64,000 nucleotides of DNA, from the NCBI GenBank assembly GCA_019279435.1, contig JAAALK010000285.1, positions 31,094,371 through 31,158,370 on the forward strand, given 5' to 3'. How positions within the stretch are numbered: the stretch's first letter is position 1; each line of letters starts with the position of its first letter. The notes under the pieces are model-generated. The model ran no database searches. It was not told the origin of the DNA and saw only the letters and a program-made list of their open reading frames with translations. A program made the position numbers and the translations under genes. The DNA is from Zizania palustris (lineage: Eukaryota; Streptophyta; Magnoliopsida; Poales; Poaceae). This document shows, piece after piece, positions 22,685 to 35,100 of this stretch.

Positions 22685-24529
22685 GGTGTACCACTGTACC
22701 CACAAGGCACTCATTCCCGCAGACCGCAGTGTGTAAAATGACCCAAGTCAAAGGAACTTATGCCGAAACTGTTAGCATGAATCGCTCCAACTCAATTACA
22801 CACAATATAGATTTCCCCGGCGTGCCGACGCATCAGACCAACATCGCGCCCCCTTTTGTGCCACATGGCCCAAGCCACCCACAGGTGCTGCTTGCCCCTC
22901 TCCACATAGTGCCTCAGGTTGGAACGATCCATACCTCTAGTTAAGACTTACCCACTAGACTTGTGGTTGGTATGGAAGTGCTTTGCGACAAATCCCGTAG
23001 ATCGGTCCTTATAGTGCCACGGGTACGACTAACCAATGCCCTCGCTTGCACCCGGAACCCACCATGCTAACTTATCAAACCAATTCCAAGATTAACAGAA
23101 TACCAGGGGTGAGAGACATAGGGGATCATATATCAGAATCCAAGTACCTATGACTCGTTTTTATGCCTATAGCAGTTGTGTTGATAGTATGGCTTGCGTT
23201 TGCACATCAAGGTCGAGGATCTGATATATATAATGTAGGGTTATTCATTTGACTAATGTAGATATAACATATGAGTTTTAGTGATATTTAATTAAAAACT
23301 GGGCTCAATATGCTCAAAATGGGGTTGGTGACTTGCCTTGTTCAGCGAAAGGAGAAGGGTGAGCTTTGAGAAATAACAATCAATTAAAAAGTATAAAATC
23401 ACAACACAAGCATATGGATTATATTAAGTCAAATTGAAGGGGATAAAAATATAAAGCTTCTGAAATTAAAATAGGGATTTTTAGAGTTAATTTAAGGGAA
23501 TTATAGATTTTTGAAGGTATAAAATGATTTCTTAAATTCTATTTTAATCTCCAATTAAATAATGTAAGATGTTTAGTGTAAACATATAACTTTTATTGGA
23601 TAAACCTGAAGATAATAAAAAATACAAGTTTTCTAAAGTTGGAATGGTAATTTTTAGAGTTGATCCCAAGGAGTTATGAATTTTTGAAGTTAGGATTTCA
23701 TTTTTTAAATTTTATTTTAAATATAAATTAAATAATATAAATTGTCCAGTGTACACATATAAATTTTATTGGATGAACAGGAAGAGAATAAAAAGATAAA
23801 CATTCTGAAATTTAAATGGTCGAATTTGGAGTTAATTTGAGCAAGTTATGAATTTCTAAAATTTAAAATAATTTCTGGAATTTAATTTAAATCCTAATTC
23901 AGCACGCGGTCCACGGTGGACTAGGTTCACGGCACTGTGATGTGGACCGGTGGACTTTAAGTAAAAACGGACGGCTGGGATCTCTCGGTACCCCTTCGTT
24001 CAGATCAAGCGGCCAGGATTAAACCGTAGATACGATTTAATCCTTACCGTTCGATCACGATCGGGCGACCGAGATCATATCCGACATGGCACAGTATAAT
24101 TACTGTGCCAGTCGTCTTCTCCGGCAATGACCGAGTACGGTGAGGGCTTTAGCGGAGGCGACAGTGGCCTAAAGTTTGACCTAAGCCCAAAAATGCGATG
24201 AGAATAGCGAGAGGGTCCTAATGGTACCATCGGCGAGGCTCGGGGTCGACTGGACGAGGACGACGACGTGTGGGGCGACAGCGATCTCTCGGGTCCTTAT
24301 CAGCGACGATGTTCTGACGATGATGAGCTTGAGTGAAGTGGAGGCCGAGGTCGAGGGGATGATGGGGATCACTCCGGTGGCGTCGGCGGGGCGAGGGGAG
24401 CACTCCGGCGATGCCGAGCGGCGGCTGGAGGTAGAACAGAGAGGTGGCGCTAAAACGGGCTGCTAGCTCTCGGGCTTTTGCGAAAGAGGGCAATAGAGCT
24501 GTGTGGTGAACACGGTGTGGTTATGGGCC

Positions 24530-24537
24530 TTTTTATA
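24530..24537 (-). promoter_or_regulatory. Promoter of the Tekay-like solo LTR
   Basis: TATAAAAA on the minus strand, followed by a GC-rich transcribed leader. It fixes the orientation of the solo LTR. Confidence 0.6.
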
Positions 24538-25276
24538 GTGCTCCGCCGAGGTTAACAACGGCAAGAAAGGGGGAAATCGAGGGATTTATTTCCATTACTC
24601 CGATGAGGTGTTAAGCGGGCTAATTACAATGTTCTGGAGCATAATGGTGAGGGGATCCGAGGGCAATCAAATGCGGGAGTAACATGGATCATTATTCCGG
24701 CGTTTAATCGGAGCTTGGGCCCACGACAGCGGTGATTGGGACTTAACCACAGGAGTAATACGAAGACCGATAGGTGGGACCCACTGGTCAGCGAGTGTGA
24801 AAGGATGAGGGGGTTAATGGTCGGTGCCGACAGGTGGGGCCGGGGCGCGAGCTGTGAGGGGAGGGGACTGACAGGTGGGTCGGGGTCCGGGTGAGACTGT
24901 CGGCGCCGACAGGCGGGGCTCGCTTGTCAGTGAGAGGGTGGCGTGGTGGATGGGTTGGGCCAGCCGGGGAGAGAGAAATGAGGGGAGCAGCCCACTGCTA
25001 TTTATAATTCATTTTCGAATAAAAATAATCACAGAAAATACTTTATAGATTATGAGCAAGAAGCAAAGGTAGGAAAAATTTGTAAAAATTCCGAAAAATT
25101 TATCTTTGTCTTAGGAATATAATATAAATTATTCAGATCATGGTTTGAATTATTTCTCTAGTTTCTATTTGTTCAGGCATTTATGAATTTAGGAGAATTA
25201 AAATAATCCTTTTCTTAAAATTACTGATTTTTCTGGATTTATTTTATTGCTCTAAAATTTGGGGTGTTGCAGTTGT

Positions 25277-25520
25277 TCAGAAGGAGGGCAAAAAGAGAAG
25301 GAGGAAAAAGGCTAAGTCTGCAGATTTGATCTCTAATACTAAGCCGACTAGAAAGTCTAGGTCAGGTCCTGCCAACTCTGATGAGTGCGACCATTGCCAC
25401 AAGCCTGGGCATTGGAAGCACAACTGCAAGGTATACTTGGAAGAGCAGAAAAGGAAGGGAAGTACGACTTCCGCTTCAGGTATTAACGATTTAACTTGCT
25501 ACTCGTCCAAATGATTCATG
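25277..25520 (+). pseudogene. gag: Copia F gag, C-terminal part with zinc knuckle
   Basis: Continues the gag frame from 13253 in phase. A basic stretch (KKRRRKKAK) is followed by a CCHC knuckle, CDHCHKPGHWKHNC, at about 25390-25431, which would bind RNA. An extra A in the AAATGATTCATGG context near 25510 shifts the frame just before the protease. Element G then interrupts at 25526. Confidence 0.85.
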
Positions 25521-25849
25521 GGTATTGTGGGATCAGAATGGCGACTAGAGAGGGGGGGGGGGTGAATAGGCGCCTCAATAATTTTTTGCGAATATGATGA
25601 CCTTTTCAAATCACCCAACGCACCTCTAAATGAACAAGCGGAAGCAGATGTAGTAAAGACTCCGATAAAAATAGATACTATCACCCTCCTATCTGATATT
25701 ATGTCAAATGATAGATTGAGAGATCACTAGTACTTAATTTGCACACACAAAGACTACACTTTTAAAATAGCTCTGAAACTTTTTCTGTTCTATACAAAAG
25801 ACTCACATAAAAACAATTTCAGAATGGGCTTGGTGGAACATGTGCTCGA

Positions 25850-26431
25850 TGTTGGGGGAGATAATCCCGACGGTAGTTGGGAGCATGAAGAGTAGGTGTA
25901 CGGTTCGAAGGGAAGGCCTTGTCGGTCGAGGGCCCGACGCCCCGTCCTGGAGGCATCGACGAGTCCCGAGGCAGGGAGGCATGGGGACCTCTGGAAGCTC
26001 CGAAGGTGACAAGAGGGGCCCCCGAGCAGTGACCCGGTGGGAGGCCGGAGCCAAGCCTCCAGAGGGTGCGAAGGTTCCAGGGAACGATAGAGGACCAGGG
26101 GCCGGTCCGGTCAAGGTGGATCGGGGATAGGATCGCGATCGCCCGCGTAGTGTCGGGCGATCGCTGCAATGCCCAACACGGTTGATACGCTATCAGGGCT
26201 ACACTTTATGTCTGTACTACGTGGCTGCTACTCTTGTCTGTATTATAGGCCCGTGTCAGGTAGTGTAACGATTAGGGGATTTTGGAAGTATTGGGCCCCT
26301 CCTAGCTAGGTTCCTCTATAAATTCTCCCGTTCCCCTGTTGTAAAGGACACGAGATCCAAGAATACAACTCGAGCTTAGCACTCCATTACTCTCATTCCA
26401 AAACCTGTTGGTTCAGTCCACTGTTCCAATA
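25850..26431 (+). repeat. 5' LTR of element H
   Basis: Starts TGTTGGGGGAGATAATCCC and ends TTCCAATA (CCCAACA in the 3' LTR). CTATAAAT promoter near 26314. Confidence 0.9.
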
Positions 26432-26433
26432 GT

Positions 26434-26451
26434 TGGCGCCGTCCGTGGGGA
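26434..26451 (+). other. Primer binding site of element H
   Basis: TGGCGCCGTCCGTGGGGA two bases after the LTR, identical to that of J. The first nine bases fit a tRNA ending ACGGCGCCA, such as tRNA-Asp. The exact primer is uncertain. Confidence 0.8.
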
Positions 26452-26497
26452 TCCTAGTCCGAGAAGCTAGCGTCCACTACATCCACTCCAGAAGAAT

Positions 26498-27998
26498 ATG
26501 TCGGGTCGGAAGAGCGCGAGCATGGCTCCCCTGTAGAGGTCAGCCCACACTACTGGGGTCGAGCCCGCTCTAGTCATCGGTCCAGACCCTCCTGCCGTCA
26601 CTCCCACCGAAGTGCCGAGCATGGAACTAGGTCAGGCTCTTAGGGAGTGCCGGAGGTACGGGACCCCGCCGGTTATGCAAAGCCGGCCTCTATGAACCCC
26701 TCAGGGCTCCAGGAGGGGCCTTTCGGGCTGCACCCCCTAGGCGGGCCCCCAACGGTGGCCCTCCGGACTGATTATGTCCGCTCGCAAGACCTGGAGACTG
26801 CCTCTAGAGGTAGCGGGAGCCAGGCTGATGCCTTGGTAGCCGAGAATGCAAGATTGAAAGCGGAGCTGGCCCAATGGCGTCAGGAGGCGTCGCTCTGCCC
26901 TCCTGAGCCTTCTAGGGCGCTAGGGGCTACGGCCGTGGCCCTAAGTGATGATGAAGACCAAGGGGAGGAAGAGAATGCATCATACAATGAAGAGTCTCCG
27001 TTGCACCCTGACCTGCAGAGGGTGTGGTTCGACTCCAAGTTTCGTGCCGCAAAGCTTCATAAATACTCGAGGGATTCTAACCCTGGGGAGTTCTCCTGCT
27101 CATACGCTCTAGCAATAGAAGCTTGCGGGGGGAGCCGTGACACCATGGCCAAGTGCTTCGCTCTAGCGCTCAAAGGAATTGCTCTCTGGTGGTTCTGGTC
27201 GCTGCGGCCTAGGACCATCAGGTCGTGGGACCAGCTGAAGAATAAGTTTATCAACAATTTCCAGGGAACCTTCGTGGCCCCGATGTTGACCGGGAGCCTC
27301 TTCCAGGTGAAGCAGCTGCCCGGAGAGACACTCCGACAGTACTCCCAGCGCTTCGCGCATACCAAGGCTCAGATTAAGGGGCTGTCGGCCTCCTCAGTCA
27401 TTGACGCCGCCCGGGAGGGCGTCACCAACCCGGGTCTCCTTGATAAGCTCCATCGGAAGCCGATATCCTCAGTAGCCCAGCTTATGACGTACTTCGAGGA
27501 GTACGCCCGGTCCGAAGAAGGCCAGCTGCGTCGACAGGTGATGATCATTCCCATTCGAGCTTCGAGCGCCAAGATGTACGAGGCACCTCCTGATCCGATC
27601 CGCCCTGTTCTGGACCTTCGTCATCGGGATTCCCGGTGAAGCCGGAAGCACCTTCGGGGGGAAGTCCTCAGTATTACCCTGAGGGGTCCGGCCAAGCACC
27701 CACACACCGCACCGGAGCCAGAGTACCAGCAAGAGCACTCCCCGGGGGGACAACCCTCTACTGCAGCGTTCACGGTGAGAACCGGAGCCACGACACCGAC
27801 TCCTGCCGAACCATCCTCGCCCTTCGGAATGACTACCTAGAGCGAAGCTCCAGTCGCGGCTCCTCTGACAAAGGGGCTCCGGTCCCCCGCGCCGATGCTG
27901 TCCAAGTAGTTGGGCGCCGGGATGAGCCAGAAGCTTCAGGGCTAGCCCCGGAGATCGGCAGGTTCCAAGCCCCCAAGCTCGAAGACGGAGCAGACTGA
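26498..27998 (+). pseudogene. gag: Element H gag
   Basis: The ATG at 26498 parallels that of J but meets a TAG after 12 codons. A frameshift before about 26647 leads into an open stretch to 27639 with the Retrotrans_gag capsid domain (DTMAKCFALALKG, WSLRPRTI, FQVKQLPGETLRQY, SLLDKLHR-type helices). Another frameshift near 27640 leads to the nucleocapsid part with a variant knuckle, CSVHGENRSHDTDSC (Cys-His-His-Cys). The order matches J. Capsid and RNA-binding functions are expected, but this copy is broken. Confidence 0.85.
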
Positions 27999-28037
27999 GG
28001 AAAGCGAGTGGTCCTTCCCATCTCTTGAGGAGGAGCT

Positions 28038-28600
28038 TTGGGAGCTATATCCAAGCGGCAGCGAAGGGAATATGTCCGGGAGGTTGGGCATATCTGCACT
28101 TCGAGCTTCACCACACTTCCCGAGTGGTCCCATGTCCCGATCTCCTTCACCGCCGAGGATGCCACCGGCGTCAAGTTCCCGCACGCTGATCCCCTTGTCA
28201 TCTCAGTAGACATTGCGGGCGTCGAGGTGTGTCGCGTCTTGGTTGATGGAGGAAGTTTCGCTGACATCATTTTTGTGCAGGCTTTTGACCAGCTATGCCT
28301 GTCCCGGAAGCATCTATTGCTAGCCTCTCGGCCACTCCAGGGCTTCGTAGGGCCACCCCTCGATGCTCTCGGCCAGATTGGGCTGGAGGCGACCTTCGGA
28401 GAATCCCACCTTTACCGTAGCGAGGAAATCATCTTCGACGTTGTCGACGCTCCATATGCCTACAACGCCATCTTCGGAAGGGGGATGCTCAACCGCTTCG
28501 GGGCCATCGCCCACCACAACTACTTATGCCTCAAGATGCCGACTCTCGGAGGGGTACTCTAGGTCCTGGGAGATCAGGCTGTGGCCCACCGGGTCGAGTA
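28038..28600 (+). pseudogene. Element H protease
   Basis: SKRQRREYVREVGH leads into a retropepsin-like fold with VDGGSFADIIF as the active site and IFGRGM downstream, ending at a TAG (28560-28562) where J reads on. In the Tat copies here the motif is DGGS rather than the common DSG/DTG. The aspartate is present in this copy. Confidence 0.82.
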
Positions 28601-28734
28601 TGGCCACTCAGCCTCTTGGAGCCGAGGCAAGTCCACAGCGTTCGCGGAAGCCCGAAAGAAGCTGGACAGACAGGCGCCGGAGATGCCCCTCCATAGGGGC
28701 CCTCGGCCAAGCCACTTCCGGAAGGGGAGGTCAT

Positions 28735-31650
28735 CACGAAGATCCTAGTCCAAAATGGGAAGGAGTACCCGATCCAATTCGAAGGTGGCCTCGAGCTAGA
28801 GGTGTCAGAGCAGCTCGAAGAAACATTCAAAGCAACCTGGACATCTTCGCGTGGTCTGACGAAGACATACCAGGCGTCAACCGCTCGATTATCAAACACT
28901 CACTGGCGGTCTACCCAAAAGCTCGCCCAGTATGCCAGGGGCTCCAGAAGCTATCCATTGAACGAGCTGATCTCGCCAAGGCTGAGGTAGAGAAGTTGCT
29001 TCAGGCAGGGTTCATCCGGGAAGTTAGTCATACCAAGTGGTTGTCAAACCCGATGTTCATCCAAAAGAAAACATCTGGCAAATGGTGCATGTGTATCGAT
29101 TTTACATCTCTGAATAAAGCTTTCCCCAATGACCCCTACCCCATGCCTCGCATTTACCAATTGGTTGATTCTACTGCCGGTTCCGAGCTCCTCACCTTCC
29201 TTGACGCCTATTCAGGGTATCACCAGATTTGGCTGAAGCAGGAAGATCAGGTCAAGACAAGCTTCATTACTCCCTCGGGAGTGTTCTGCTATGTTCGGAT
29301 GCCCTTCGGTCTCCGCAATGCTGGGGCCACCTTCTCCAGATTAATATATAAGGTCCTAGGGCACCAGATCGGCCGCAATATCGAAGCCTATATGGACAAT
29401 ATCGTCATTAAAAGCACGGATAAAAATTGCCATAGCACAGATATAGATGAATCATTTGGCAGCCTCCGGAAGTGTGGAATCCGCCTCAATCCGGAAAAGT
29501 GCGTCTTTGGAGCTCGAGCCGGAAAGCTACTCAGATATCTAGTTTCCAGCTGGGGTATTGAAGCCAATCCAACACAAGTCAGCGCACTACAGAATATGTC
29601 TCCTCCTCAGAATTTGAAGTAGGCACAAAAGTTAGCCGGGCGCCTCGCCGCTCTTAGCCGTTTCTTGGCAAGATCGGCTAAGCGAAGTCTGCCCATTTTC
29701 AAGGCACTATGAGGCTCCAAGGACTTCGAATGGACCCCTGAATGCCAAGATTGCTTTTATAGGATAAAAGAATATCTCTCCAATCTTATTGCCCTCGCAA
29801 CACCCCGGGATGGCGAACCTCTTCTGGTCTACCTCGCCGCCTCGGGCAGCGCGGCAAGTGCAGCATTGATTCAAGAAGAAGACACTGGCGGGAAGCTGGT
29901 GCAACGCCCGGTGTACTTTGTGTCTGAAGCCCTCTCCAGAGCAAAAAACCCGGTACACCGAGCTCGAAAAGGTGGTGTATGCTCTCGTCATGGCATCACG
30001 AAAGCTTCGACACTACTTCTTGGCTCACGATATAGTCATTCTGACCGCCTATCCCCTGGGCGACATGTTCCGGAATAAGGACGCAACCGGGCGAATTGGC
30101 AAGTGGGCAGTGGAGCTTGCTCTGTTTGGTATCACCTTTGTGGCTCGGACCGCAATTAAGTCTCAGATCCTTGCCGATTTTGTCACCGAATGGATGCCAG
30201 CAGCTAGCTGTGCCAGTAACAAAGCCGGCGAAGGGGTGTGGATTGTTTACTTAGATGGTGCCTACCAAGCTTCCGGAGCAGGTGCAAGAGCAGTAATTGT
30301 TTCCCCCTCCGGCCAGCTAGCTTTATACTCTGTTCGGCTAAACTTCAAAGCTACAAACAACGTCGCTGAATATGAAGGAGTGCTGCTGGGTCTCCGCAAG
30401 GCGCACGCACTCGGAGCTGCCCAGGTGATTGTCAACACCGACTCTCAAGTCGTCGTCGTACACGTAGATAAGAGTTTCCAAGCCCGGCATCCCGATCTCG
30501 CCGCCTACCTCAAAGCCATTGGGAAATTCGAGGCATCTTTCAAGGGTATTTCCATCCAAAGCATACCAAGAAGTGAAAATTGCCAAGCTGACCTCCTCGC
30601 TAAAGCTGGCGCTGGCGGTCAAGCCCTTCCTCCCACTGCCTTTTTCGAGGAACTTGCCAAGCTGTCGATCACTCGCTGGGAATACTCTCCGTCAGGGTGT
30701 TTACTGGCCCACTATCATCGCCGACGCCGAAGATCTTGTATGCACCTGCCAAGGGTGTCAATGGATGTGATGGCGGAGCCATCGGCCCTCGGTCAGCCTA
30801 CAACTCATCGCACCCGTCTGGCCACTAGCTCGGTGGGGTATGGACCTTATCGAGCCGTTTCCCAGGGTAAGGGGCAACCTGCGCTTCGCCGTCGTCGCTG
30901 TCGAGTACTTCTCTAAGTGGGTCGAGGCCGAGCCGTTGACCGCCATTACCTCCCGAAGCGTCCAGAAGTTCTTTTGGCAGAATATTGTCTGCCACTTTGG
31001 AGTGCCCAAGTAGCTCACGCTGGATAACGACCCTTAGTTCGACGCTGGTCCTTCAAAGCATTCGGCGAAGAGCTGGGAGTGCAGCTATGCTTCGCAGCGG
31101 TCCGACATCCCCAATCCAACGGAGCTGTCGAGAGGGCCAACGGGAATATACTATCTGGTCTCAAAAAGTGCATCGTGGTTTAGCCAAGGGATTGTGGCCC
31201 GAAGATCTGCCTAAGATCCTGTGGTCCATCCGGACCACCCCTTCCCGACCAACTGGTTTTACCCCATTTCGGCTGCTATTTGGAGATGAAGCGATGATGC
31301 CAACGGAGCTCCGGGCCGGTTGCCTGCGGGTCACAACTCCCGAAACTGACCAAGAGCCTGCTGTCTCTCTTGACCTCATGGAAGAGTCAAGGCTCTGAGC
31401 CGTCGCCAACCTCTCTCAGTACCAGAAACAGACGAAGGTGTGGTACGACCCCAAAGTCAAGCGCAATGAGTTTCAGCCAGGGCATCTCGTCCTGCGCATG
31501 GTGGCCGCTCCAAAGGAGCTGGGCAATAAATGGGAAGGTCCATACATCGTGGTCAGGATTCCGAGCTATCAGGGTTCCGAGCTCTGGCTCGACGCACCCT
31601 ATGTCAGGATTCCGAGCTCTGGCTCGACACACCTTCTATCAGGGTTTAAG
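28735..31650 (+). pseudogene. pol: Element H pol: RT, RNases H, integrase
   Basis: Reverse transcriptase is recognisable from NLDIFAWSDED (about 28836) through CMCIDFTSLNKAF to the palm. The catalytic box is YMDN (29389-29400), the second aspartate being lost by GAT to AAT. A stop (29620-29622), further stops and a frameshift near 29945 follow. The second RNase H (DGAYQASGAG) is open to about 30665. About 290 bp present in J are then missing, including the His pair of the integrase zinc finger. The integrase core and C-terminus (VWYDPKVKRNEF, GNKWEGPY) are scattered over frames to about 31560. Confidence 0.88.
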
Positions 31651-31930
31651 CTCTAGCTCGACGCACCCTCTATCAGGGTTCCGAGCTCTACCTCAACGCA
31701 CCCTCCATCAGGGTTCCGAGCTCTGGCTCGACGCACCCACTACTTGGGTTCCGAGCTCTGGCTCGACACACCCCCTACTCGGGTTCTGAGCTCTGGCTCG
31801 ACACACCTCCCACTCGGGTTTCGAGCTCCGGCTCGACGCACCGCTTACTCGGGTTCCGAGCTCCGGCTCGAAGCACCCCGGCTCAGGGTCTCGAACTCCA
31901 GGCCAACATTCGAGCTCCAGCTCGAGGTAC
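31560..31930 (+). repeat. 35-bp minisatellite in element H
   Basis: About ten imperfect head-to-tail copies of a 35-bp unit containing CCGAGCTCTGGCTCGAC. It follows the integrase C-terminus and replaces the normal pol end. It sits where A, D and J have a different, ~61-bp repeat. The stretch 31931-32141 is non-coding. Confidence 0.9.
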
Positions 31931-32141
31931 TCCAGCTTTCTTTCTTCCCTTTCGATCTCTCCTGGTGCCGGTCCTAAGTGTAAGTGCATTGCGCCCAGCC
32001 GACAAGTTGTCTACCCGCAAAGGAGGGGGGAGAAGGAGTGGGTAGGGAGATAATAGGAATTCGTAAGTGCCGCAAGAAAGGCTTCGTTAGATGCATAGAA
32101 CGTAAATAACATCTGTTACAAAATCAAGCCGGGAAGTAAGA

Positions 32142-35100
32142 CTAGGAAAATTCATCATCTAAGCCAAGCAGGAATCGGAAGCCTTTTTGGTCTCGAAGGT
32201 TGTCCGGGACCTTGAAGCCCCCTTCGGTCTGTGACTCTGTAGCCACGCGGCTGGAGTTCTATTTCTTCTTCCGCCTCTTCTCTTCCCTCTTTAGAGCCCG
32301 AAAGGCTTTCTAATCTTCTTGGAGTTGGGCCCAGCTGCGTAGACCTTGATCTCTGAGCCGCGGTTCGTCGGGCTCGGTCTCCACATCAGACCAGTTCATC
32401 GGTTCGGGCAACGAGGAAGGAGCTCAAGTTTTCCCTTCCTCTTCCTTGATTAAACCCAAGACCTCATGAAGGATCTCGGGGACAGCGTGCCCATCGTCAT
32501 TCCGAGGGATGACGAAGCGTGCAGGCCGGTCGGCCCTAAGAACCTCGAAGGCGGCCCATTGACGCCGGAGGGTCTCGCCCTCGTCAAGAATCTCGACGTC
32601 AGAATCATAGGCGGTGCGAATGCCCTAGATGATTTCCAGAAAACAATTACTCTTTATTAATAAAAATTGTCAAGTTCCTATCTATTACAGGAGTCGCGAT
32701 ACTAAGGCCCTAAGGAGACTACACCTTCGGGTTCGGTTGGGGTGCTGCGGCCGGGGGCTTCGAGGAAGACGAAGGCAGGCTCGAGCGAAGGGCCTCGTCT
32801 ATCTAGGCCTTGATTGTGTCTGGGCCCTCTGCCTGCCAAGTCACCTGGAGGGCCCTCTAGGACTACGCAACCGCTGGACTAGGGGAAAGAAGGTGGCTCC
32901 CCCCGAAGGTGACGGGAGGGGAGCTCGAGGATGAAGGAAGGGATCCCCCGGAAGCTTCCAACTGGTGGAGAACGCTGAGGGCACCACCTGGGCCGACACT
33001 TCCCCGTACCTTGATACGGTGAAGCTTATCTGTCAGACGACAGCCTGGATGAACATCAGCTAGCGGCTAAGGGGCTCCCGGGTGACGTCAAAAGCCGTAC
33101 ACCCAGTGCCGAAGCGTGCCAAGACCCTTCGAAGGGACACCACAGTGTCAGCCGCCGTCTTCTCCCCCTGAGCCAGCGCCTGGGCTAGGAGGTTTGCCAT
33201 AGTCCGCTCGAGCTGGAGTACCCAGGCTCCGTGGACTTCCGCGACAGCCACCCTCTCCCGGAGCTCCTCCATTTTGGAGACCTAGGCTTGAAGCGCGAAT
33301 ACCTCCGCCTCGAGTTGGTCCACCTCCTTGGCCCGAGATCGGAGCCTCTCTACCTCCACAGCTTGGGCCCGGAAGGCGTTGACTTCTGCATCGAGCTCAT
33401 TCGCTTCGGCCGCTCGAGCTCGAAGCCCATCCAGCTCGGCAACTTGGGCCTTGAGGGCACCAATCTCTGTGACATGGGCCTGGAGCGCTTTGGCCCTAGC
33501 GGCATAAGAGCGAAGGACCTCGACCTCCAACTCCAGCGCCTGGAGTGGGTCATCCTCGGCCGCGCTCTCCTGGACCATCCTCTCGGTGGCCTCAGCGTAC
33601 CCGGATAGCTCCGAAGCATTGCTCTTGTGGTGGCTGCGCTTGGAAAGCAGGGACAGCAGCGAGCCCTGCGACAGCGTGACTATCTACGCATGAAGCAACG
33701 AGTTAGAGTAGGGAAGGCTAGTGGCTTGTCCGAGAGCATCCCGAAGGCATACCTGACTCGCGGCGCTCTCAATAGCCCAGCCGAGACTAACACCGTCGAC
33801 TTGGCCAAGCTCCTCTATCAGCCTGGGCCCTCTCAGGCACAGAGAGGAGTTGTGGAGAGGAGCAGTCCTGACCGCGAAGTATTGGACACCCTCCAGGAAA
33901 GGAACCAGAAGGGGCACGCTGGAGCGCATGCGCCTCGGGTCGGTGGGCAGCCGGACCTCGGTCTCCCGAGCGGCCCCCTCCGGGGTCTCCTCCGAGGTTT
34001 CCTCTGGTTCCGCCTTGCCGCCTAGCCCCGGGGCCTCTGCCACATCCGTGGGAGCTTCGAGCCTTGTGTCGGCAGCGCCCCCGGAGTATACCGGTGATAG
34101 AGGTGGGACTCGGGCGGAAGTGCCTGATTGGGAGGAGTAAGAGTCAAGACCAAGGAGATTTGATACGTCGGGACAAGGAGCCAGAGCGAAGTTACGCACC
34201 TTCGTCCGCAGTTTCACCTAGGAGACCCGAAAGCCAGACGCCTCCGGGAGTGCCGAGCCGATAGAACAAGTCATCCATCGAGTTCATCGGGGAGACCGAC
34301 AGCGCCGCAGCTAATTCGGCCTCGACAATGGCGCTCCCCTCTACAGCCCCCAAGGGCTCGGCCAACCCTCCTCGGTCCAGGCTGTCAGTTTCCCAGCTCC
34401 CACGGGAGCTGGCGGAAACCCCCTTCGATGTCAAACCACACGGAGGGGTGGATTTAGGAGACGCCATCACTTCAGTGCCCGGCGCCTCTTGCCCGGCCCT
34501 CGGGGCTGGAGACTGTGGGCTCGGCGAGGCTGGCGCCCCTCCATCTGCAGCACCGCCAGAGATCGGCTGTTCCGGACGAGTCAGACCCTGATCCACCAGG
34601 GAATCATCCGGCTCCATCCTAGCCCCTTCGCTGGAATGTCCCCATTTGGAGTGGGAGGCAGAGGAGTGAGCCGGGGAGAGTCTCTTCGGACCCTTCGCTA
34701 TCTTCTTCTTCGAAGGCCGCTTGGGAGACAGCCCCACGTCGAGGTCCGCCACCCTCTTCTTCGAAGGCGGGCGAAGGGCCTCCATCTCCGGCAGGGGCGG
34801 AGGAGGAAGCTCGAGTGCGTCCCATACGTGGTTGAACCGCTCCCAAGACCCGACGAGCTCCATCTGATGCTTATATTCGGCCGGAGTGTGGGCCCCGAGA
34901 ATCTTCTCGGTGAGTCAGGCCACCTCATCTGGAGTCTTGGCGACGAGCGACCCTGCATTCAAGATTAGATGTCTTAGCCCTTCGAAACCTTGTGGTTGAA
35001 TTGTGAAGCTTGAAGGGAAGCAAGGAGAACAGTAACCTAGCCGATTGGAGAGCTCTGCCGAAGAAGATTTGTTCTGAGTGCTCTGGAGCGATGCCGGCCA

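Larger units (their letters stand above)
13254..25271 (-). repeat. Tekay/Del-like solo LTR (interrupted by element D)
   Basis: Plus-strand ends are TGTAGCGCCC and GGTGTTGCA, with GTTGT at 13249-13253 and 25272-25276 as target duplication. Without element D it is about 3.18 kb. On the minus strand it starts TGCAACACCCCAAATTTT, has a TATAAAAA promoter at 24537-24530 followed by a GC-rich leader, and near its far end has GAGTACAAACGTACTC-like sequence. This organisation matches the long LTRs of Tekay/Del chromoviruses that I know from grasses. There is no second LTR or internal region, so it is a solo LTR left by LTR-LTR recombination. The non-coding parts 13254-13850 and 22690-25271 hold no gene I can support. 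Confidence 0.8.

Noticed and set aside
22690..22980. ORF starting near 22549 and running out of the D LTR
   Set aside because: It crosses the D/solo-LTR junction, so it is a fusion by chance.
24218..24493. Minus-strand ORF in the solo LTR downstream of its TATA box
   Set aside because: It lies in a GC-rich LTR leader with Arg/Pro-rich composition and shows no recognisable domain. It is probably a chance ORF.
13254..25271. TGTAGCGCCC...GGTGTTGCA as terminal inverted repeats of a DNA transposon
   Set aside because: The 5-bp TSD, the single TATA promoter with GC-rich leader and the overall make-up fit a Tekay-like solo LTR. No transposase is present.
25803..26169. ORFs in the LTRs of H (also 36468-36832)
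   Set aside because: Both lie in LTR sequence, are in several overlapping frames and show no domain; GC-rich chance ORFs.
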